64,000 nt of DNA. It comes from Rhodobacteraceae bacterium XHP0102 (GTDB lineage: Bacteria > Pseudomonadota > Alphaproteobacteria > Rhodobacterales > Rhodobacteraceae). The DNA lies in assembly GCA_025751475.1 (NCBI GenBank), contig JAOWLD010000004.1, forward strand, positions 62,001 through 126,000. The letters run 5' to 3'. Positions 36,823 through 46,500 of this stretch are shown piece after piece. The notes beneath the pieces are model-generated. The model was not told where the DNA came from. It saw only the letters and a program-made list of their open reading frames with translations, and ran no database searches. Each line of letters starts with the position of its first letter. Within the stretch, counting starts at the first letter, position 1. The position numbers and the translations under genes are program-made.

Positions 36823-36971
36823 CCGCGATGCAGCTCCCAAACCCCTCGAATTCGTCTGATTTCGAGGGCTGACAAGGTGAAAATCCTTGTTTCGCGCGCG
36901 ATGTTTTCTTATGCGCTTGGCCAATTCCGCTGTGAGTGCGGCACAGACCACGCGCCAAGGAGGCGAAAATT

Positions 36972-38360
36972 ATGGCAGATTATGATGTTATTGTGATTGG
37001 CGCAGGGCCAGGTGGATATGTTTGCGCGATCCGCTGTGCGCAGCTTGGACTGAAAACCGCTTGCGTCGAGGCGCGTGATACATTGGGCGGAACCTGCCTC
37101 AATATTGGCTGCATCCCATCCAAGGCGCTGCTGCACGCCAGCCATGCGCTGCATGAGGCGGAGCATAACTTCGCCAAGATGGGCCTCAAAGGCGCAGCAC
37201 CGAAAATCGATTGGAAGGGAATGCTGGCCTATAAGGATGATGTCATCGGCCAGAACACCAAAGGGATCGAATTCCTGTTCAAGAAAAACAAAGTCGATTG
37301 GCTCAAGGGTTTTGGGTCGATCCCCGCTGCAGGGCAGGTCAAAGTGGGTGACGCGGTGCATAATGCCAAGTCGATCATCATCGCGTCTGGTTCTGTGCCA
37401 TCAACCTTGCCAAGCATTGAGGTGGACGAGAAAATTGTCGTGACATCTGAAGGTGCGCTTGCTTTGGCAAAGTTGCCGAAGAAAATGGTTGTGATCGGCG
37501 CTGGCGTGATCGGGCTTGAGCTTGGCTCCGTTTATGCCCGCCTTGGCGCTGAGGTCGAGGTGATTGAATATCTCGACCACATCACCCCGGGTATGGACAG
37601 TGAAGTGGCCAAGAATTTCCAGAAAATCCTGACCAAGCAGGGCTTGAAATTCACCCTTGGTGCGGCGGTTCAAGGGGTCGAGACCACGAAGACCAAGGCC
37701 ACCGTCAGCTATAAGCTGAAAAAAGATGACAGCGCCCATCAGGTTGAGGCGGATGTGATTTTGGTGGCCACGGGTCGTAAACCTTATACCGAGGGGCTTG
37801 GGCTTGATGCGCTGGGTGTTGAGATGACCGAGCGTGGGCAGATCAAGACCGATGGCCATTGGCAGACCAATATCAAGGGCGTCTATGCGATTGGTGATTG
37901 CATCGCAGGACCAATGTTGGCCCATAAAGCCGAAGATGAGGGCATGGCCGTTGCCGAAGTGGTGGCTGGCAAACATGGCCATGTGAATTATGGCGTGATC
38001 CCTGGTGTGGTCTATACCAATCCCGAAGTGGCTTCTGTCGGTGCAACAGAAGAAATGCTGAAGCAAGACGGGCGCGCCTACAAGGTTGGTAAATTTTCCT
38101 TCATGGGCAATGGCCGTGCAAAAGCGAATTTTATGGGCGATGGCTTTGTGAAAATTCTTGCGGACAAAGAAACCGACCGCATTTTGGGGGCGCATATCAT
38201 CGGCCCCGCAGCGGGGGATTTGATCCACGAGGTCTGTGTGGCGATGGAATTCGGCGCAAGTGCCCAGGATCTTGCGCTCACCTGCCATGCGCACCCCACC
38301 TTCTCTGAGGCGGTGCGCGAGGCGGCTTTGGCCTGTGGTGATGGGGCGATCCACGCCTAG
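36972..38360 (+). CDS. lpd: dihydrolipoyl dehydrogenase (E3)
   Basis: E3 reoxidises the lipoyl arms of 2-oxoacid dehydrogenase complexes using FAD and NAD+. The 462-residue protein has the FAD site [20 protein letters not shown] near 4-23, the redox-active disulfide [16 protein letters not shown] near 38-53, the NAD site [20 protein letters not shown], and the C-terminal [15 protein letters not shown] with the catalytic His-Glu. The ATG at 36972 has an AGGAGG site 8-9 bases upstream. A hairpin follows the stop. The partner E1/E2 genes are not in the window. Confidence 0.96.
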   Translation: MADYDVIVIGAGPGGYVCAIRCAQLGLKTACVEARDTLGGTCLNIGCIPSKALLHASHALHEAEHNFAKMGLKGAAPKIDWKGMLAYKDDVIGQNTKGIEFLFKKNKVDWLKGFGSIPAAGQVKVGDAVHNAKSIIIASGSVPSTLPSIEVDEKIVVTSEGALALAKLPKKMVVIGAGVIGLELGSVYARLGAEVEVIEYLDHITPGMDSEVAKNFQKILTKQGLKFTLGAAVQGVETTKTKATVSYKLKKDDSAHQVEADVILVATGRKPYTEGLGLDALGVEMTERGQIKTDGHWQTNIKGVYAIGDCIAGPMLAHKAEDEGMAVAEVVAGKHGHVNYGVIPGVVYTNPEVASVGATEEMLKQDGRAYKVGKFSFMGNGRAKANFMGDGFVKILADKETDRILGAHIIGPAAGDLIHEVCVAMEFGASAQDLALTCHAHPTFSEAVREAALACGDGAIHA

Positions 38361-38378
38361 CGGAAGATTGCAAATAAA

Positions 38379-38409
38379 GATGCCGAATGCAGGGGTCGCA
38401 TTCGGCATC
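38379..38409 (+). terminator. hairpin after lpd
   Basis: GATGCCGAATGC (38379-38390) and GCATTCGGCATC (38398-38409) form a perfect 12-base-pair stem with a 7-base loop, 18 bases past the lpd stop. There is no T-run, so it may stabilise the 3' end or work with Rho. It also lies between convergent genes, lpd and the GntR gene. Confidence 0.6.
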
Positions 38410-38541
38410 GGTCTTCAGGGGTTGCTTGCACAATGGTCGGGGAACCCTTTGGTGCAAGTCTTGGGCGGTTTATTCTTGGGGGACTGCAAACCGCACAAGC
38501 ACCTTGGAATGATTCGCCTTAAGTAATGGTTAATGCACCGT

Positions 38542-39204
38542 TCAGGTCGCCAGCAGCCGCAACCCATGGGTCACATCAGCACGGACGGCCAAACGCAGCC
38601 CAGGTTCATCCCCCGCCTTGAGTGCAGCAAGAATTGAGCGGTGATGCTGCGGCGCATCCGTTCGGTTCAATCGCCCATAGAGGGCGCGCATGGTCGGCCC
38701 CAATTGAAGCCAAACGGTCTCCGCAAGCGCCAACATAGCGGGCGCTTGGGCGCGCAAATACAGCGTGCGGTGAAATTCAAGATTGAGGCGAATATAGGCA
38801 ATAGCGTCACCATTGTGGATGACACCCGCGATGGCGCTGTTGGTGCTTTCCATCCGTTCAATCAACGCCATATGCGCCCGCGGCAAGGCGCGTGCGGCCA
38901 ATTCAGGCTCCAGCAGCGCGCGCAGCGCGGCCAATTCCTCAATCCGCTCATTGGTCAATTCTGGTGTTGAAACCCGCCCCGAAGCCGAAAGAAACAACGC
39001 TCCCTCGCTGACCAGACGGCGCACAGCTTCACGCGCAGGGGTCATAGATACCTGAAATTCTCGACCTATTCCGCGCAGTGTCATCGCACGCCCTGGTAGA
39101 ATCTCCCCATGCATGATCCGCGAGCGCAGCGCCCGATAGACCCGTTCATGGGCAACAAGGGTGGCTTGGTCATTTGGGCGTGGGTTGATCAACATAGGCT
39201 TCAT
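38542..39204 (-). CDS. GntR family transcriptional regulator (FCD type)
   Basis: The roughly 220-residue protein has a winged helix (RVYRALRSRIMHGEILPGRA near 22-41, then REFQVSMTPAREAVRRLVSE) and an FCD effector domain (ERIEELAALRALLEPELAAR; LNLEFHRTLYLRAQAPAMLA), which has metal-binding histidines in relatives. Ligands are usually organic acids. It begins at the ATG at 39204 or 39195; the longer frame to 39267 would overlap the ygjP-like gene. A TGTGATCACA palindrome sits directly at its start, in keeping with autoregulation, and the same site precedes lpd. Confidence 0.88.
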   Translation of the reverse strand: MKPMLINPRPNDQATLVAHERVYRALRSRIMHGEILPGRAMTLRGIGREFQVSMTPAREAVRRLVSEGALFLSASGRVSTPELTNERIEELAALRALLEPELAARALPRAHMALIERMESTNSAIAGVIHNGDAIAYIRLNLEFHRTLYLRAQAPAMLALAETVWLQLGPTMRALYGRLNRTDAPQHHRSILAALKAGDEPGLRLAVRADVTHGLRLLAT

Positions 39205-39217
39205 GTGATCACAAAAT
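39202..39217. promoter_or_regulatory. candidate operator at the start of the GntR gene
   Basis: TGTGATCACA at 39204-39213, in the longer minus-strand form TTTTGTGATCACAT, overlaps the stop codon of the ygjP-like gene and abuts the GntR start. It shares a 12-base core (TTTGTGATCACA) with the palindrome at 36807-36822. I found no other copy of the 10-base core in the window. Confidence 0.5.
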
Positions 39218-39949
39218 ATCATCCTTTGGCAAGGACACAAAACGCCAAGCCAATATCTCACGGCCATGCGTTTTCAGCCACTTGCGGTGGGTTTGATAGT
39301 CTGGGCAAAGGGCCGCACAATGCGCCCAAAATTTTGGCCCATGATTCATTTCCACCAAATGGGCCACTTCATGGGCGGCGACATAATCCAGAACCGCAGG
39401 CGGCGCCATGATCAGCCGCCAAGAATACATCAAATGCCCTTGTGCCGAACAACTGCCCCATCGGCTTTTGGTGTCCCGCAATGACAGCTTTGAAAAGCTG
39501 CGCCCCAAGCGTGCGGCATATTTTTCCGATGCGGCGCGCAATTCGCACTGTGCCATCGCTTTCAGCAAGGTTGCAACCCGCACGGGCAAGCGCGCGTCAT
39601 CGGCCACATATAGCCGTCCATCCACGATATGTGCGGCGCGCGACCCTGTCGTTTCGGGGCTTTTACAAATTTCATGAGGCTGCCCTGCAATGGGAATCAC
39701 CCCCCCGATCGCGGGCCGCTGTAGGGCGGGCCGATTTTGGAGATGGCCCGCCAACCATGCGCGGCGTGATTGCAGAAAATCCAAAGCCTCGCGTTCAGGC
39801 GCCCAATTGGGCATGGTCAAGCTGACCGTTCCATCCAGATTAGACACCCGCAAAGAAAACCGTTTGGCGCGCGCGGAGGTCTTGATCAGAACATCAACGG
39901 GCTGTGGCCCGTCCAAGTGGTAAATCCACGATGATGGTTTGCACCGCAT
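39209..39949 (-). CDS. YgjP-like metallopeptidase (DUF45, M48-type motif)
   Basis: The roughly 246-residue protein has the SprT/YgjP zinc motif AAHEVAHLVEMNHGPKFW near residues 190-207 (HEVAH plus a third His). Just before it comes the typical LRDTKSRWGSCSAQGHLMYSW block. The N-terminal part (VDVLIKTSARAKRFSLRVSN) is the usual DUF45 beta region. The cellular substrate is unknown. The ATG at 39949 is preferred to the GTG at 39958. It lies upstream of and overlaps the control region of the GntR gene. Confidence 0.88.
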   Translation of the reverse strand: MRCKPSSWIYHLDGPQPVDVLIKTSARAKRFSLRVSNLDGTVSLTMPNWAPEREALDFLQSRRAWLAGHLQNRPALQRPAIGGVIPIAGQPHEICKSPETTGSRAAHIVDGRLYVADDARLPVRVATLLKAMAQCELRAASEKYAARLGRSFSKLSLRDTKSRWGSCSAQGHLMYSWRLIMAPPAVLDYVAAHEVAHLVEMNHGPKFWAHCAALCPDYQTHRKWLKTHGREILAWRFVSLPKDDIL

Positions 39950-40081
39950 TACAAACACGCCTTTGTCTTCACAGTTTCAAACGCGGCCTGCGCGCAGAAG
40001 TTCTCGGAAAGCCTTTACACCCTATCCACATTGTGGCAGGGGATCGCAATTCTCTCGATAGCGTTCATTGAAGGGGGTGTC

Positions 40082-40417
40082 ATGCCCAAAGAGGAATGGG
40101 GTGTTAAACGCGTCTGCCCAACCACAGGCAAGCGTTTCTACGACCTAAACAACGATCCAATCATCAGCCCATACACGGGCGAGGTGGTGACATTGGACAC
40201 TGGGAAAGGCAGCCGCAGTTTGGTTGCCGAAAAACCATCTGCGGCATCTGCGGCCAAGGCAAAATCCACCATCGATGATGATGTGGTCTTGGATGATGAT
40301 GAAGATCTCGTCTTGGATGACGATTCTGATCTTGAAGATGATCTTCTCGAAGATGACGACGACGACAATGTGTCGTTGGATGACATTGCCGATGTCAGCT
40401 CGGATGATGATGAATAG
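40082..40417 (+). CDS. FYDLN-type acidic protein (TIGR02300)
   Basis: The 111-residue protein begins PKEEWGVKRVCPTTGKRFYD, the conserved N-terminal FYDLN segment of TIGR02300. It ends in a long run of Asp/Glu (about residue 62 onward). The family is common in alphaproteobacteria, often next to a tRNA-Ala gene as here, and its function is unknown. The Cys-Pro and Thr-Gly-Lys of the conserved part suggest a nucleic-acid or metal-binding knuckle, but only one Cys is present. The shorter start at 40082 is favoured over the frame from 40031. Confidence 0.9.
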   Translation: MPKEEWGVKRVCPTTGKRFYDLNNDPIISPYTGEVVTLDTGKGSRSLVAEKPSAASAAKAKSTIDDDVVLDDDEDLVLDDDSDLEDDLLEDDDDDNVSLDDIADVSSDDDE

Positions 40418-40439
40418 GTCACCGATGTGACCTGTCCCT

Positions 40440-40471
40440 GCGAGGCAGATTTTTCGCTTGATCTGCCTCGC
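40440..40471 (+). terminator. hairpin after the FYDLN gene
   Basis: GCGAGGCAGAT (40440-40450) and ATCTGCCTCGC (40461-40471) form a perfect 11-pair stem, 22 bases past the stop codon. A smaller 7-pair hairpin, AGGTCAC/GTGACCT, overlaps the stop itself (40416-40433). There is no T-run. Both lie before the tRNA-Ala gene. Confidence 0.55.
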
Positions 40472-40518
40472 GCGACACCCTAAACGGCAGTGCGCAGCGG
40501 GTGTTGCATGATTTAAAT

Positions 40519-40594
<76 letters not shown>

Positions 40595-40739
40595 AATCCT
40601 CATAAAATGTTGGCTTTTCAGATGGGCGCTCGGGCTGCGCTGCATCTGGTTTGGGAAATGCCCTTTTCAAGGCTCAGGGCTAAAGTGCGACCGCACTGTG
40701 ACGTTATCTTAGGAACATCTGATCCAAAGGATATGTCCC

Positions 40740-42185
40740 ATGAATGCAGAGCCGATCGACCAATTCGCCGCAAGGCAAGTTGCGCCTGATGATGTTCACG
40801 CGCAAGAGCAGAAAGATACAATCAAAGGCATTGCGCGGCGGGTTGGAAATTTATCTGTGGCAATCGCCCAGGTCACGGGGGACGTGCAGGACGTTTCCGC
40901 CCTTGCGGATCAACAGCGTGATCGCTTTCACATTATTCGCGAGCGGATGCGCGAGATGGCGCAACGTGGCAATGACGTGATGACCGCCGCAACGCAGGCC
41001 TTTGACAGTTCCAACGCAGCGGGGCAGCAAATTTCAGAAACCACGCAAAGCATCGCGCAGATGATGGACAGCGTGACCGCACTGACCGATCAAGTGAATG
41101 ATATCGCCACCCATTTGGCGCGAGTGGCGACATCCTTGGATCGCGTTGGCAAGGTCTCTCATCACGTCAGTGGCATTGCCCGCCAGACCAATCTTTTGTC
41201 GCTGAACGCTTCGATTGAGGCCGCGCGGGCAGGGGCGCATGGGCGTGGTTTCATGGTCGTCGCAGGCGAGGTAAAGCAGCTTTCCAACCAAGCGGGCCTT
41301 GCCACCGCCGAGATCGGTGAGACGGTCGAGGAACTGAGCCAAGAAATGCAGGTGGTGATCACCCAAGCCAGCCAAGCCAGCGAATTGGCGCAACTGATCC
41401 GCGCGCACACAGGCAGTGTTGGCGGTGATGTGCAGTCTTTGCCAGAAACCTTGACCCAAATGCGCCAGACTCAGGAGCATATCGTGCGCGCCGCACGCGC
41501 AATTGACGAAGATATCAGCGAGACTCAAAGCGATATTGACCAAATGACCCAAGGCGTGGACACACAGGCAGCCACCCTCGCCAAGGCCAGCACATCCTTG
41601 CTGACCGTCACCGATAACTCAGAGGCCCTCACGGGCATTTCGGCGCGGCTTGGGGTTGAGACGGTCGATACCCCTTACATTAATGCCGTAAAACAAGTTG
41701 CTTTGGCTGTTTCGCAGATTTTTGAGCGGGCGGTGGCCGAGCGCAAGATTTCACAAGCTGAGCTGTTTGATGAAGCCTATGTGGAAATCCCGCAATCGGA
41801 TCCAAAGCAGCATATGACCAAATTCGTGTCTTTTACGGACATGGTTTTGCCTTCGGTGCAGGAACCCATGTTGAGCTTGTCCCAAAATGTGGTTTTCTGC
41901 GCTGCAATTGACCGAAACGGCTTTATCCCCACGCATAATTTGAAATTCAGCCAGCCGCAGAAATTTGGGGACCCGCAATGGAATGCGAAACATTGCCGAA
42001 ACCGGCGCATCTTTGATGATCGGGTCGGTCTTGCCGCTGGTCGCAGTGAGCGACCCTTCCTGTTGCAGGCCTATCGCCGCGACATGGGCAACGGTGAGTT
42101 CAAAATGATGAAGGATGTCTCGGCGCCGATTTGGGTCAATGGGCGTCATTGGGGCGGTATTCGTCTGGCCTATCTGATTGATTAG
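40740..42185 (+). CDS. soluble methyl-accepting chemotaxis-type receptor
   Basis: The 481-residue protein has no membrane helix or signal peptide. A helical coiled-coil signalling domain contains the conserved hairpin tip [20 protein letters not shown] near 146-165 followed by [17 protein letters not shown]. The C-terminal 160 residues form an extra domain, including [20 protein letters not shown] and a late [20 protein letters not shown], that is PAS-like and often attached to alphaproteobacterial receptors. Cytoplasmic receptors may sense metabolic or redox state. A clear terminator follows. Confidence 0.88.
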   Translation: MNAEPIDQFAARQVAPDDVHAQEQKDTIKGIARRVGNLSVAIAQVTGDVQDVSALADQQRDRFHIIRERMREMAQRGNDVMTAATQAFDSSNAAGQQISETTQSIAQMMDSVTALTDQVNDIATHLARVATSLDRVGKVSHHVSGIARQTNLLSLNASIEAARAGAHGRGFMVVAGEVKQLSNQAGLATAEIGETVEELSQEMQVVITQASQASELAQLIRAHTGSVGGDVQSLPETLTQMRQTQEHIVRAARAIDEDISETQSDIDQMTQGVDTQAATLAKASTSLLTVTDNSEALTGISARLGVETVDTPYINAVKQVALAVSQIFERAVAERKISQAELFDEAYVEIPQSDPKQHMTKFVSFTDMVLPSVQEPMLSLSQNVVFCAAIDRNGFIPTHNLKFSQPQKFGDPQWNAKHCRNRRIFDDRVGLAAGRSERPFLLQAYRRDMGNGEFKMMKDVSAPIWVNGRHWGGIRLAYLID

Positions 42186-42192
42186 GCGCATT

Positions 42193-42219
42193 GGGGCCAA
42201 GCCACGCTTGGCCCCTTTT
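42193..42219 (+). terminator. intrinsic terminator after the chemoreceptor gene
   Basis: GGGGCCAAGC (42193-42202) and GCTTGGCCCC (42206-42215) form a perfect 10-pair stem with a 3-base loop followed by TTTT. It ends the chemoreceptor transcript before the convergent aminotransferase gene, whose stop lies at 42227. Confidence 0.85.
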
Positions 42220-42226
42220 GGTGTTG

Positions 42227-43597
42227 TTACCCCAGCACGTCTTTGATGGCATCGGCGGTGATGCTGACCACGGTATCTGCCTCCTCGCGGTTCAGGCAAA
42301 GTGGTGGCGCATAGCCAATGATATCGCCTTGTGGCATCGCCCGTGCAATCACGCCGCGCCGCGCCATGGCCGCGACAATCTGGGGCGTGATCTTTTTCGT
42401 AGGATCAAAGAAGCGGCGGGTGTCGCGATCCTCGACCAATTCAACCGCGCAAAGCATCCCATCCCCGCGCACTTCGCCCACATGAGGGTGATCGCTGATG
42501 GCTGCCCGCATCGCTTGGTTGAAATAAGCGCCCGTGTTGCGGGCATTTTCGACCAAGTTCAGGCTGTCCAAGAGTTTGAGATTGGCCACCCCTGCGGCCG
42601 CGCCAATCGGATGGGCCGAATATGTCCAACCGTGACCCAACGGCCCGAATTCATCGGTGCCTTCCTCGAGCACCTTCCAGACCTTATCAGAGAGGATTGA
42701 ACCTGACAGCGGCGCATAGGCCGAGGTTAGGCCTTTGGCGATGGTCATGATATCAGGCGTGATCCCATAATGGGGTGAGCCAAACATCGACCCCATACGG
42801 CCAAAGCCCGTAACCACCTCATCGGCAATCAGCAGGATGTCATGTTTGTGCAAAATAGGTTGGATTGCGTCCCAGTATCCTGCGGGTGGCGGCACGATCC
42901 CGCCTGTGCCCAATAAAGGTTCTGCGATGAAGGCAGCGATGGTATCTGCCCCTTCGCGGGCAATCAATTCTTCAAGATCAGCGGCACATTTGGCTGAGAA
43001 TTCCGCCTCTGACAGGCTCAGGTCATCACGGCGGAAATAATACGGGCTGGTTGTGTGCAGAACCGTGTCAAAGGGCAGATCAAATTTCTGATGGAACAGC
43101 GAAAGGCCAGTCAGCGAACCCGACATCAGACCCGAGCCGTGATAGCCGCGCCAGCGTGAAATGATCTTTTTCTTCTGCGGCAGGCCGCGGATGTTGTTGT
43201 AATACCAGACCAACTTGATGTTGGTCTCATTCGCATCCGAGCCACCAAGCCCGAAATATACCTTGGACATATGATCAGGCGCACGATCCATGACCATTTG
43301 CGCAAGCGTGATTGAGGCCTCTGTGCCATGGCCCACATAGGCGTGGTAATAGGCCAACTCGCGGGCCTGATCCGCAATGGCTTCGGCCACTTCTTGGCGA
43401 CCATAGCCGATATTCACGCAATAAAGACCCGCAAAAGCATCCAAGAACCGATTCCCATCGCGGTCGGTGATGTGGCAGCCGCTTGCGGTTTGCACGATCC
43501 GATTGGGGCTTTCGCCGCGCGCGTGTTGGGCCAAATGGGTGGACGGGTGCATAAAGCTGTCGCGATCCCACTTGGACAGCTGGTCATTGGTCAGCAT
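42227..43597 (-). CDS. doeD: class III aminotransferase, probably diaminobutyrate transaminase of ectoine breakdown
   Basis: The 456-residue PLP enzyme has the class III pattern with LLIADEVVTGFGRMG near 260-274 and a lysine in PDIMTIAKGLTSAYAPLSG near 288-306. Family alone would allow taurine, beta-alanine or other omega-amine substrates. The divergent doeA-doeB genes make 2,4-diaminobutyrate the best guess, giving aspartate semialdehyde. No aspartate-semialdehyde dehydrogenase (doeC) lies nearby. The 223-base spacer to doeA holds repeats such as GTCAC but no clear operator. Confidence 0.75.
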   Translation of the reverse strand: MLTNDQLSKWDRDSFMHPSTHLAQHARGESPNRIVQTASGCHITDRDGNRFLDAFAGLYCVNIGYGRQEVAEAIADQARELAYYHAYVGHGTEASITLAQMVMDRAPDHMSKVYFGLGGSDANETNIKLVWYYNNIRGLPQKKKIISRWRGYHGSGLMSGSLTGLSLFHQKFDLPFDTVLHTTSPYYFRRDDLSLSEAEFSAKCAADLEELIAREGADTIAAFIAEPLLGTGGIVPPPAGYWDAIQPILHKHDILLIADEVVTGFGRMGSMFGSPHYGITPDIMTIAKGLTSAYAPLSGSILSDKVWKVLEEGTDEFGPLGHGWTYSAHPIGAAAGVANLKLLDSLNLVENARNTGAYFNQAMRAAISDHPHVGEVRGDGMLCAVELVEDRDTRRFFDPTKKITPQIVAAMARRGVIARAMPQGDIIGYAPPLCLNREEADTVVSITADAIKDVLG

Positions 43598-43820
43598 CGG
43601 CTTGATCCTTTGTCACATTTACAGTGTCACCTTTGACGGTGGGTTTGGCGCAAGATTAGGCGAAAACCTGTTCGGTTTCCATGCCCTGCAAAAGCGGCTG
43701 AGATCACAGACCCGACCCTCCGCGCAGCGCAAGCGACGTTTTTGGCGCAAGCAGTGACGCGAAGTGTGAAGCGCATCTGAAAAAACTACAGAAAACTCGG
43801 TCCATTCAAAGGAGACACAG

Positions 43821-44999
43821 ATGGTTTCACGCATCCACAATTTCCCGACAGAAGAATACCACGCGCGTATCGCACGGACCCGCGCCGAGATGCAGGCGCG
43901 AGACTTGGATTTTATCATTGTCACCGACCCTTCCAATATGGCTTGGCTGACGGGTTATGATGGCTGGTCGTTTTATGTGCATCAGGCGGTTCTACTCGGC
44001 CACCACGGCGAACCTTTATGGTGGGGGCGCGCGATGGATGGTCTGGGCGCGCTGCGCACGGTCTGGATGTCCGATGATGCGGTGATTGGTTATGATGATA
44101 CCTATGTGCAAAACCCCGCGAAACATCCGCATGAAACGCTGGCCGCGCTGATCCATGACCATGGCGGCGTGCGGGCGCGCATCGGCGTGGAAATGGATAA
44201 TTATTACTTCTCTGCTTCGGCCTATGCGGCACTTGTCAAAGGCCTTCCTGATGCGGAATTTGTCGATAGCACGGGCCTTGTGAATTGGCAGCGCGCGGTG
44301 AAATCCGAGCAAGAAATCACCTATATGCGCCGCGCCGCCAAAATCGTGGAGCGGATGCACGAGGTGATTTTGGAGACGGCTGAACCCGGAATGCCGAAAA
44401 ACGCGCTGGTGGCCGAGATCAGCCGCGCAGGCATTTTGGGTGCGGATGGGCATTGGGGCGATTATCCCGCGATTGTGCCTTTAACCCCTTCTGGCGTGGA
44501 TGCCACCGCCCCTCATTTGACATGGGATGACAAGCCCATGGCGGCGGGTGAAGCCACATTTTTCGAGATAGCGGGCTGTTATCGCCGCTATCACTGCCCA
44601 CAATCGCGCACGTTGTTCTTGGGTGAGCCGCCCGAGAAATATCGCCGCGCTGAAGCGGCGGTCATAGAGGCCATTCATGCGGGGCTTGAGCAGGCCAAGC
44701 CTGGAAATTATTGTGAAGACATCGCCAATGCCTTCAACAAAAAGCTTAATGATATGGGGTTTGAGAAAGACAGCCGTTGTGGATATGCCATTGGTCTGAG
44801 CTATCCGCCCGATTGGGGTGAGCGCACGATGAGCTTTCGGCGCGGGGATCGTTCGGTGTTGAAACCCGGAATGACCTTCCATTTCATGCCCGCTTTGTGG
44901 TTGGATGATGGCGGGCTTGAGATCACCGAGCCGATCCTGATCACCGAGACAGGCGTGGAATGTCTGTCCAACCTGCCGCGCGAGGTATTTGTGAAATGA
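43821..44999 (+). CDS. doeA: ectoine hydrolase DoeA (EutD)
   Basis: DoeA opens the ring of ectoine or hydroxyectoine to N-acetyl-diaminobutyrate. The 392-residue protein is of the M24 'pita-bread' family. It has an N-terminal creatinase-like domain (SNMAWLTGYDGWSFYVHQAV near 33-52) and the C-terminal domain (PHLTWDDKPMAAGEATFFEI, GCYRRYHCPQSRTLFLG, GYAIGLSYPPDWGERT). The full five-residue metal set of classic M24 peptidases is not all kept, as expected for this group. The AAAGGAGA site precedes the ATG by 8 bases. Its end overlaps doeB by four bases. Confidence 0.9.
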   Translation: MVSRIHNFPTEEYHARIARTRAEMQARDLDFIIVTDPSNMAWLTGYDGWSFYVHQAVLLGHHGEPLWWGRAMDGLGALRTVWMSDDAVIGYDDTYVQNPAKHPHETLAALIHDHGGVRARIGVEMDNYYFSASAYAALVKGLPDAEFVDSTGLVNWQRAVKSEQEITYMRRAAKIVERMHEVILETAEPGMPKNALVAEISRAGILGADGHWGDYPAIVPLTPSGVDATAPHLTWDDKPMAAGEATFFEIAGCYRRYHCPQSRTLFLGEPPEKYRRAEAAVIEAIHAGLEQAKPGNYCEDIANAFNKKLNDMGFEKDSRCGYAIGLSYPPDWGERTMSFRRGDRSVLKPGMTFHFMPALWLDDGGLEITEPILITETGVECLSNLPREVFVK

Positions 45000-45979
45000 C
45001 CCCCACCATTGCCCTCGATGGCATGGGAAAGGCGCATGGTTTCTTGCGCCTACCTCACAGCCGCGATGACAGCGCTTGGGGCCATGTGATGATCCCGATC
45101 TGCGTGATTGCCAATGGCGAAGGGCCGACTGTGTTGTTGACAGGCGGCAATCACGGGGATGAATATGAGGGGCCAATTGCCCTACATGATTTAGCCTATA
45201 GGCTAGAGGCAACTGATGTTGCGGGGCGGGTTATTATCCTGCCGCAAATGAATACGCCCGCGTTTTTGGCGGCAAGCCGCACCTCGCCGATTGATGGCGG
45301 CAATATGAACCGCGCCTTTCCGGGTGATCCGCGCGGGACGGTCACGCAAAAAATCGCCGCGTATCTTACTGAAGAAATCCTGCCAGTGGTGGATGCGGTT
45401 TTAGATTTTCACTCGGGCGGCAAGACACTGGATTTCCTGCCCTTCGCCGCCAGTCATGTCTTGCCAGATGCAGCCCAAGATCAGGCTTGTGCGCAGGCCG
45501 CCCGTGCGTTTGGCGCGCCCTTTACCGTGAAGATGCTGGAAATTGATGATACAGGAATGTTTGACGGGGCGGTGGAACGCGCGGGAAAAACCTTTGTCAC
45601 GACCGAACTTGGTGGTGCAGGGATGGCGCGCGCTGAGACCGTGGCCATCGCCAAGCGTGGCGTTCGCAATCTGTTGACCCACCTCGGCGTTTTGCACGGT
45701 TCGGTCGAAACAAGCGCAAGCCGCCTTTTGGATATGCCCGATGGGGATTGCTTCACCTTTGCGGAAACCAATGGGATTTATGAACCAATGGTTGATTTGG
45801 GCGCGCCTCTGCACGCGGGGCAGGCAGTGGCCCGTATTTGGCCTGTTCAGGCCACGGGCCAAGCCCCGCTCGACCTTGTTGCAAAGCGCGATGGTCTGCT
45901 GGTGGCCCGCCACGCCCCAGGTTTGATAAAATCAGGCGATTGCGCGGCGGTTGTGGCCGTGGATTTGGGTTTGGCTTAA
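44996..45979 (+). CDS. doeB: N-acetyl-diaminobutyrate deacetylase DoeB
   Basis: DoeB removes acetate from N-alpha-acetyl-2,4-diaminobutyrate. The 327-residue enzyme belongs to the succinylglutamate desuccinylase/aspartoacylase (AstE/AspA) zinc family. It has zinc ligands in LLTGGNHGDEYEGP (HxxE) near 48-61 and a third His in LDFHSGG, plus catalytic Glu in FVTTELGGAG. The ATG at 44996 lies in the doeA stop overlap (ATGA); the frame from 44960 has no better start. Acetate released here would feed acs. Confidence 0.9.
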   Translation: MTPTIALDGMGKAHGFLRLPHSRDDSAWGHVMIPICVIANGEGPTVLLTGGNHGDEYEGPIALHDLAYRLEATDVAGRVIILPQMNTPAFLAASRTSPIDGGNMNRAFPGDPRGTVTQKIAAYLTEEILPVVDAVLDFHSGGKTLDFLPFAASHVLPDAAQDQACAQAARAFGAPFTVKMLEIDDTGMFDGAVERAGKTFVTTELGGAGMARAETVAIAKRGVRNLLTHLGVLHGSVETSASRLLDMPDGDCFTFAETNGIYEPMVDLGAPLHAGQAVARIWPVQATGQAPLDLVAKRDGLLVARHAPGLIKSGDCAAVVAVDLGLA

Positions 45980-46287
45980 TCCGCGTCTCTGGGGCGGACC
46001 AAATCGGCAAGCCGCACAGGGTCGATGCCACGCTTGGTCAGCTCATAGGCGCTGTAGGACAGCCAGAGGGCAAATTCCCGCCCCTTGCGGATATCGTGGC
46101 GGTTTTCGCCATCCTTGAAGGTTTTTCCGATAACTTCGCAGGCTTTTAGCACCACGCCAATCAGGTCTGATACCCGAACCTCGGGCCAGGTTTCAGCCAA
46201 TTTCTTGGCATCCTCGGTGAATTCTGGTGTGGCGCGCATCAACGCCTCCATCACCGCTTCGAGCAATTCTTCATTTTCCATCGACAT
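45976..46287 (-). CDS. small acidic helical protein, unknown
   Basis: The roughly 103-residue protein (MSMENEELLEAVMEALMRAT...) is mostly helical and has no signal or membrane helix. The C-terminal half includes ENRHDIRKGREFALWLSYSA and TKRGIDPVRLADLV. Two close ATGs (46287, 46281) are possible; the ATG at 46335 would add 16 basic residues. It is convergent with doeB, overlapping by four bases, and divergent from the RecD-like helicase gene. I do not recognise the family. It may be conserved in Rhodobacterales. Confidence 0.65.
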   Translation of the reverse strand: MSMENEELLEAVMEALMRATPEFTEDAKKLAETWPEVRVSDLIGVVLKACEVIGKTFKDGENRHDIRKGREFALWLSYSAYELTKRGIDPVRLADLVRPRDAD

Positions 46288-46500
46288 TTTGGGGTTCCCC
46301 GCGCCATGAGATTTTGGTCGGATTCTCCGAGCCATCCCTTCCAAGGTGTCCTTGAAAGCGCTTTGGTGTGTGCAAATGCCGTGCCGCCCTTCGGAACAAA
46401 AGAGCGCAATTTGAAAAATACTTTCCACGTATTTTGGTTAACTTTGCCGCAAAGGCATTTTGCCGTGGCAGCGTTTAAAACAGGGCGCTAGGGTGCGCTT

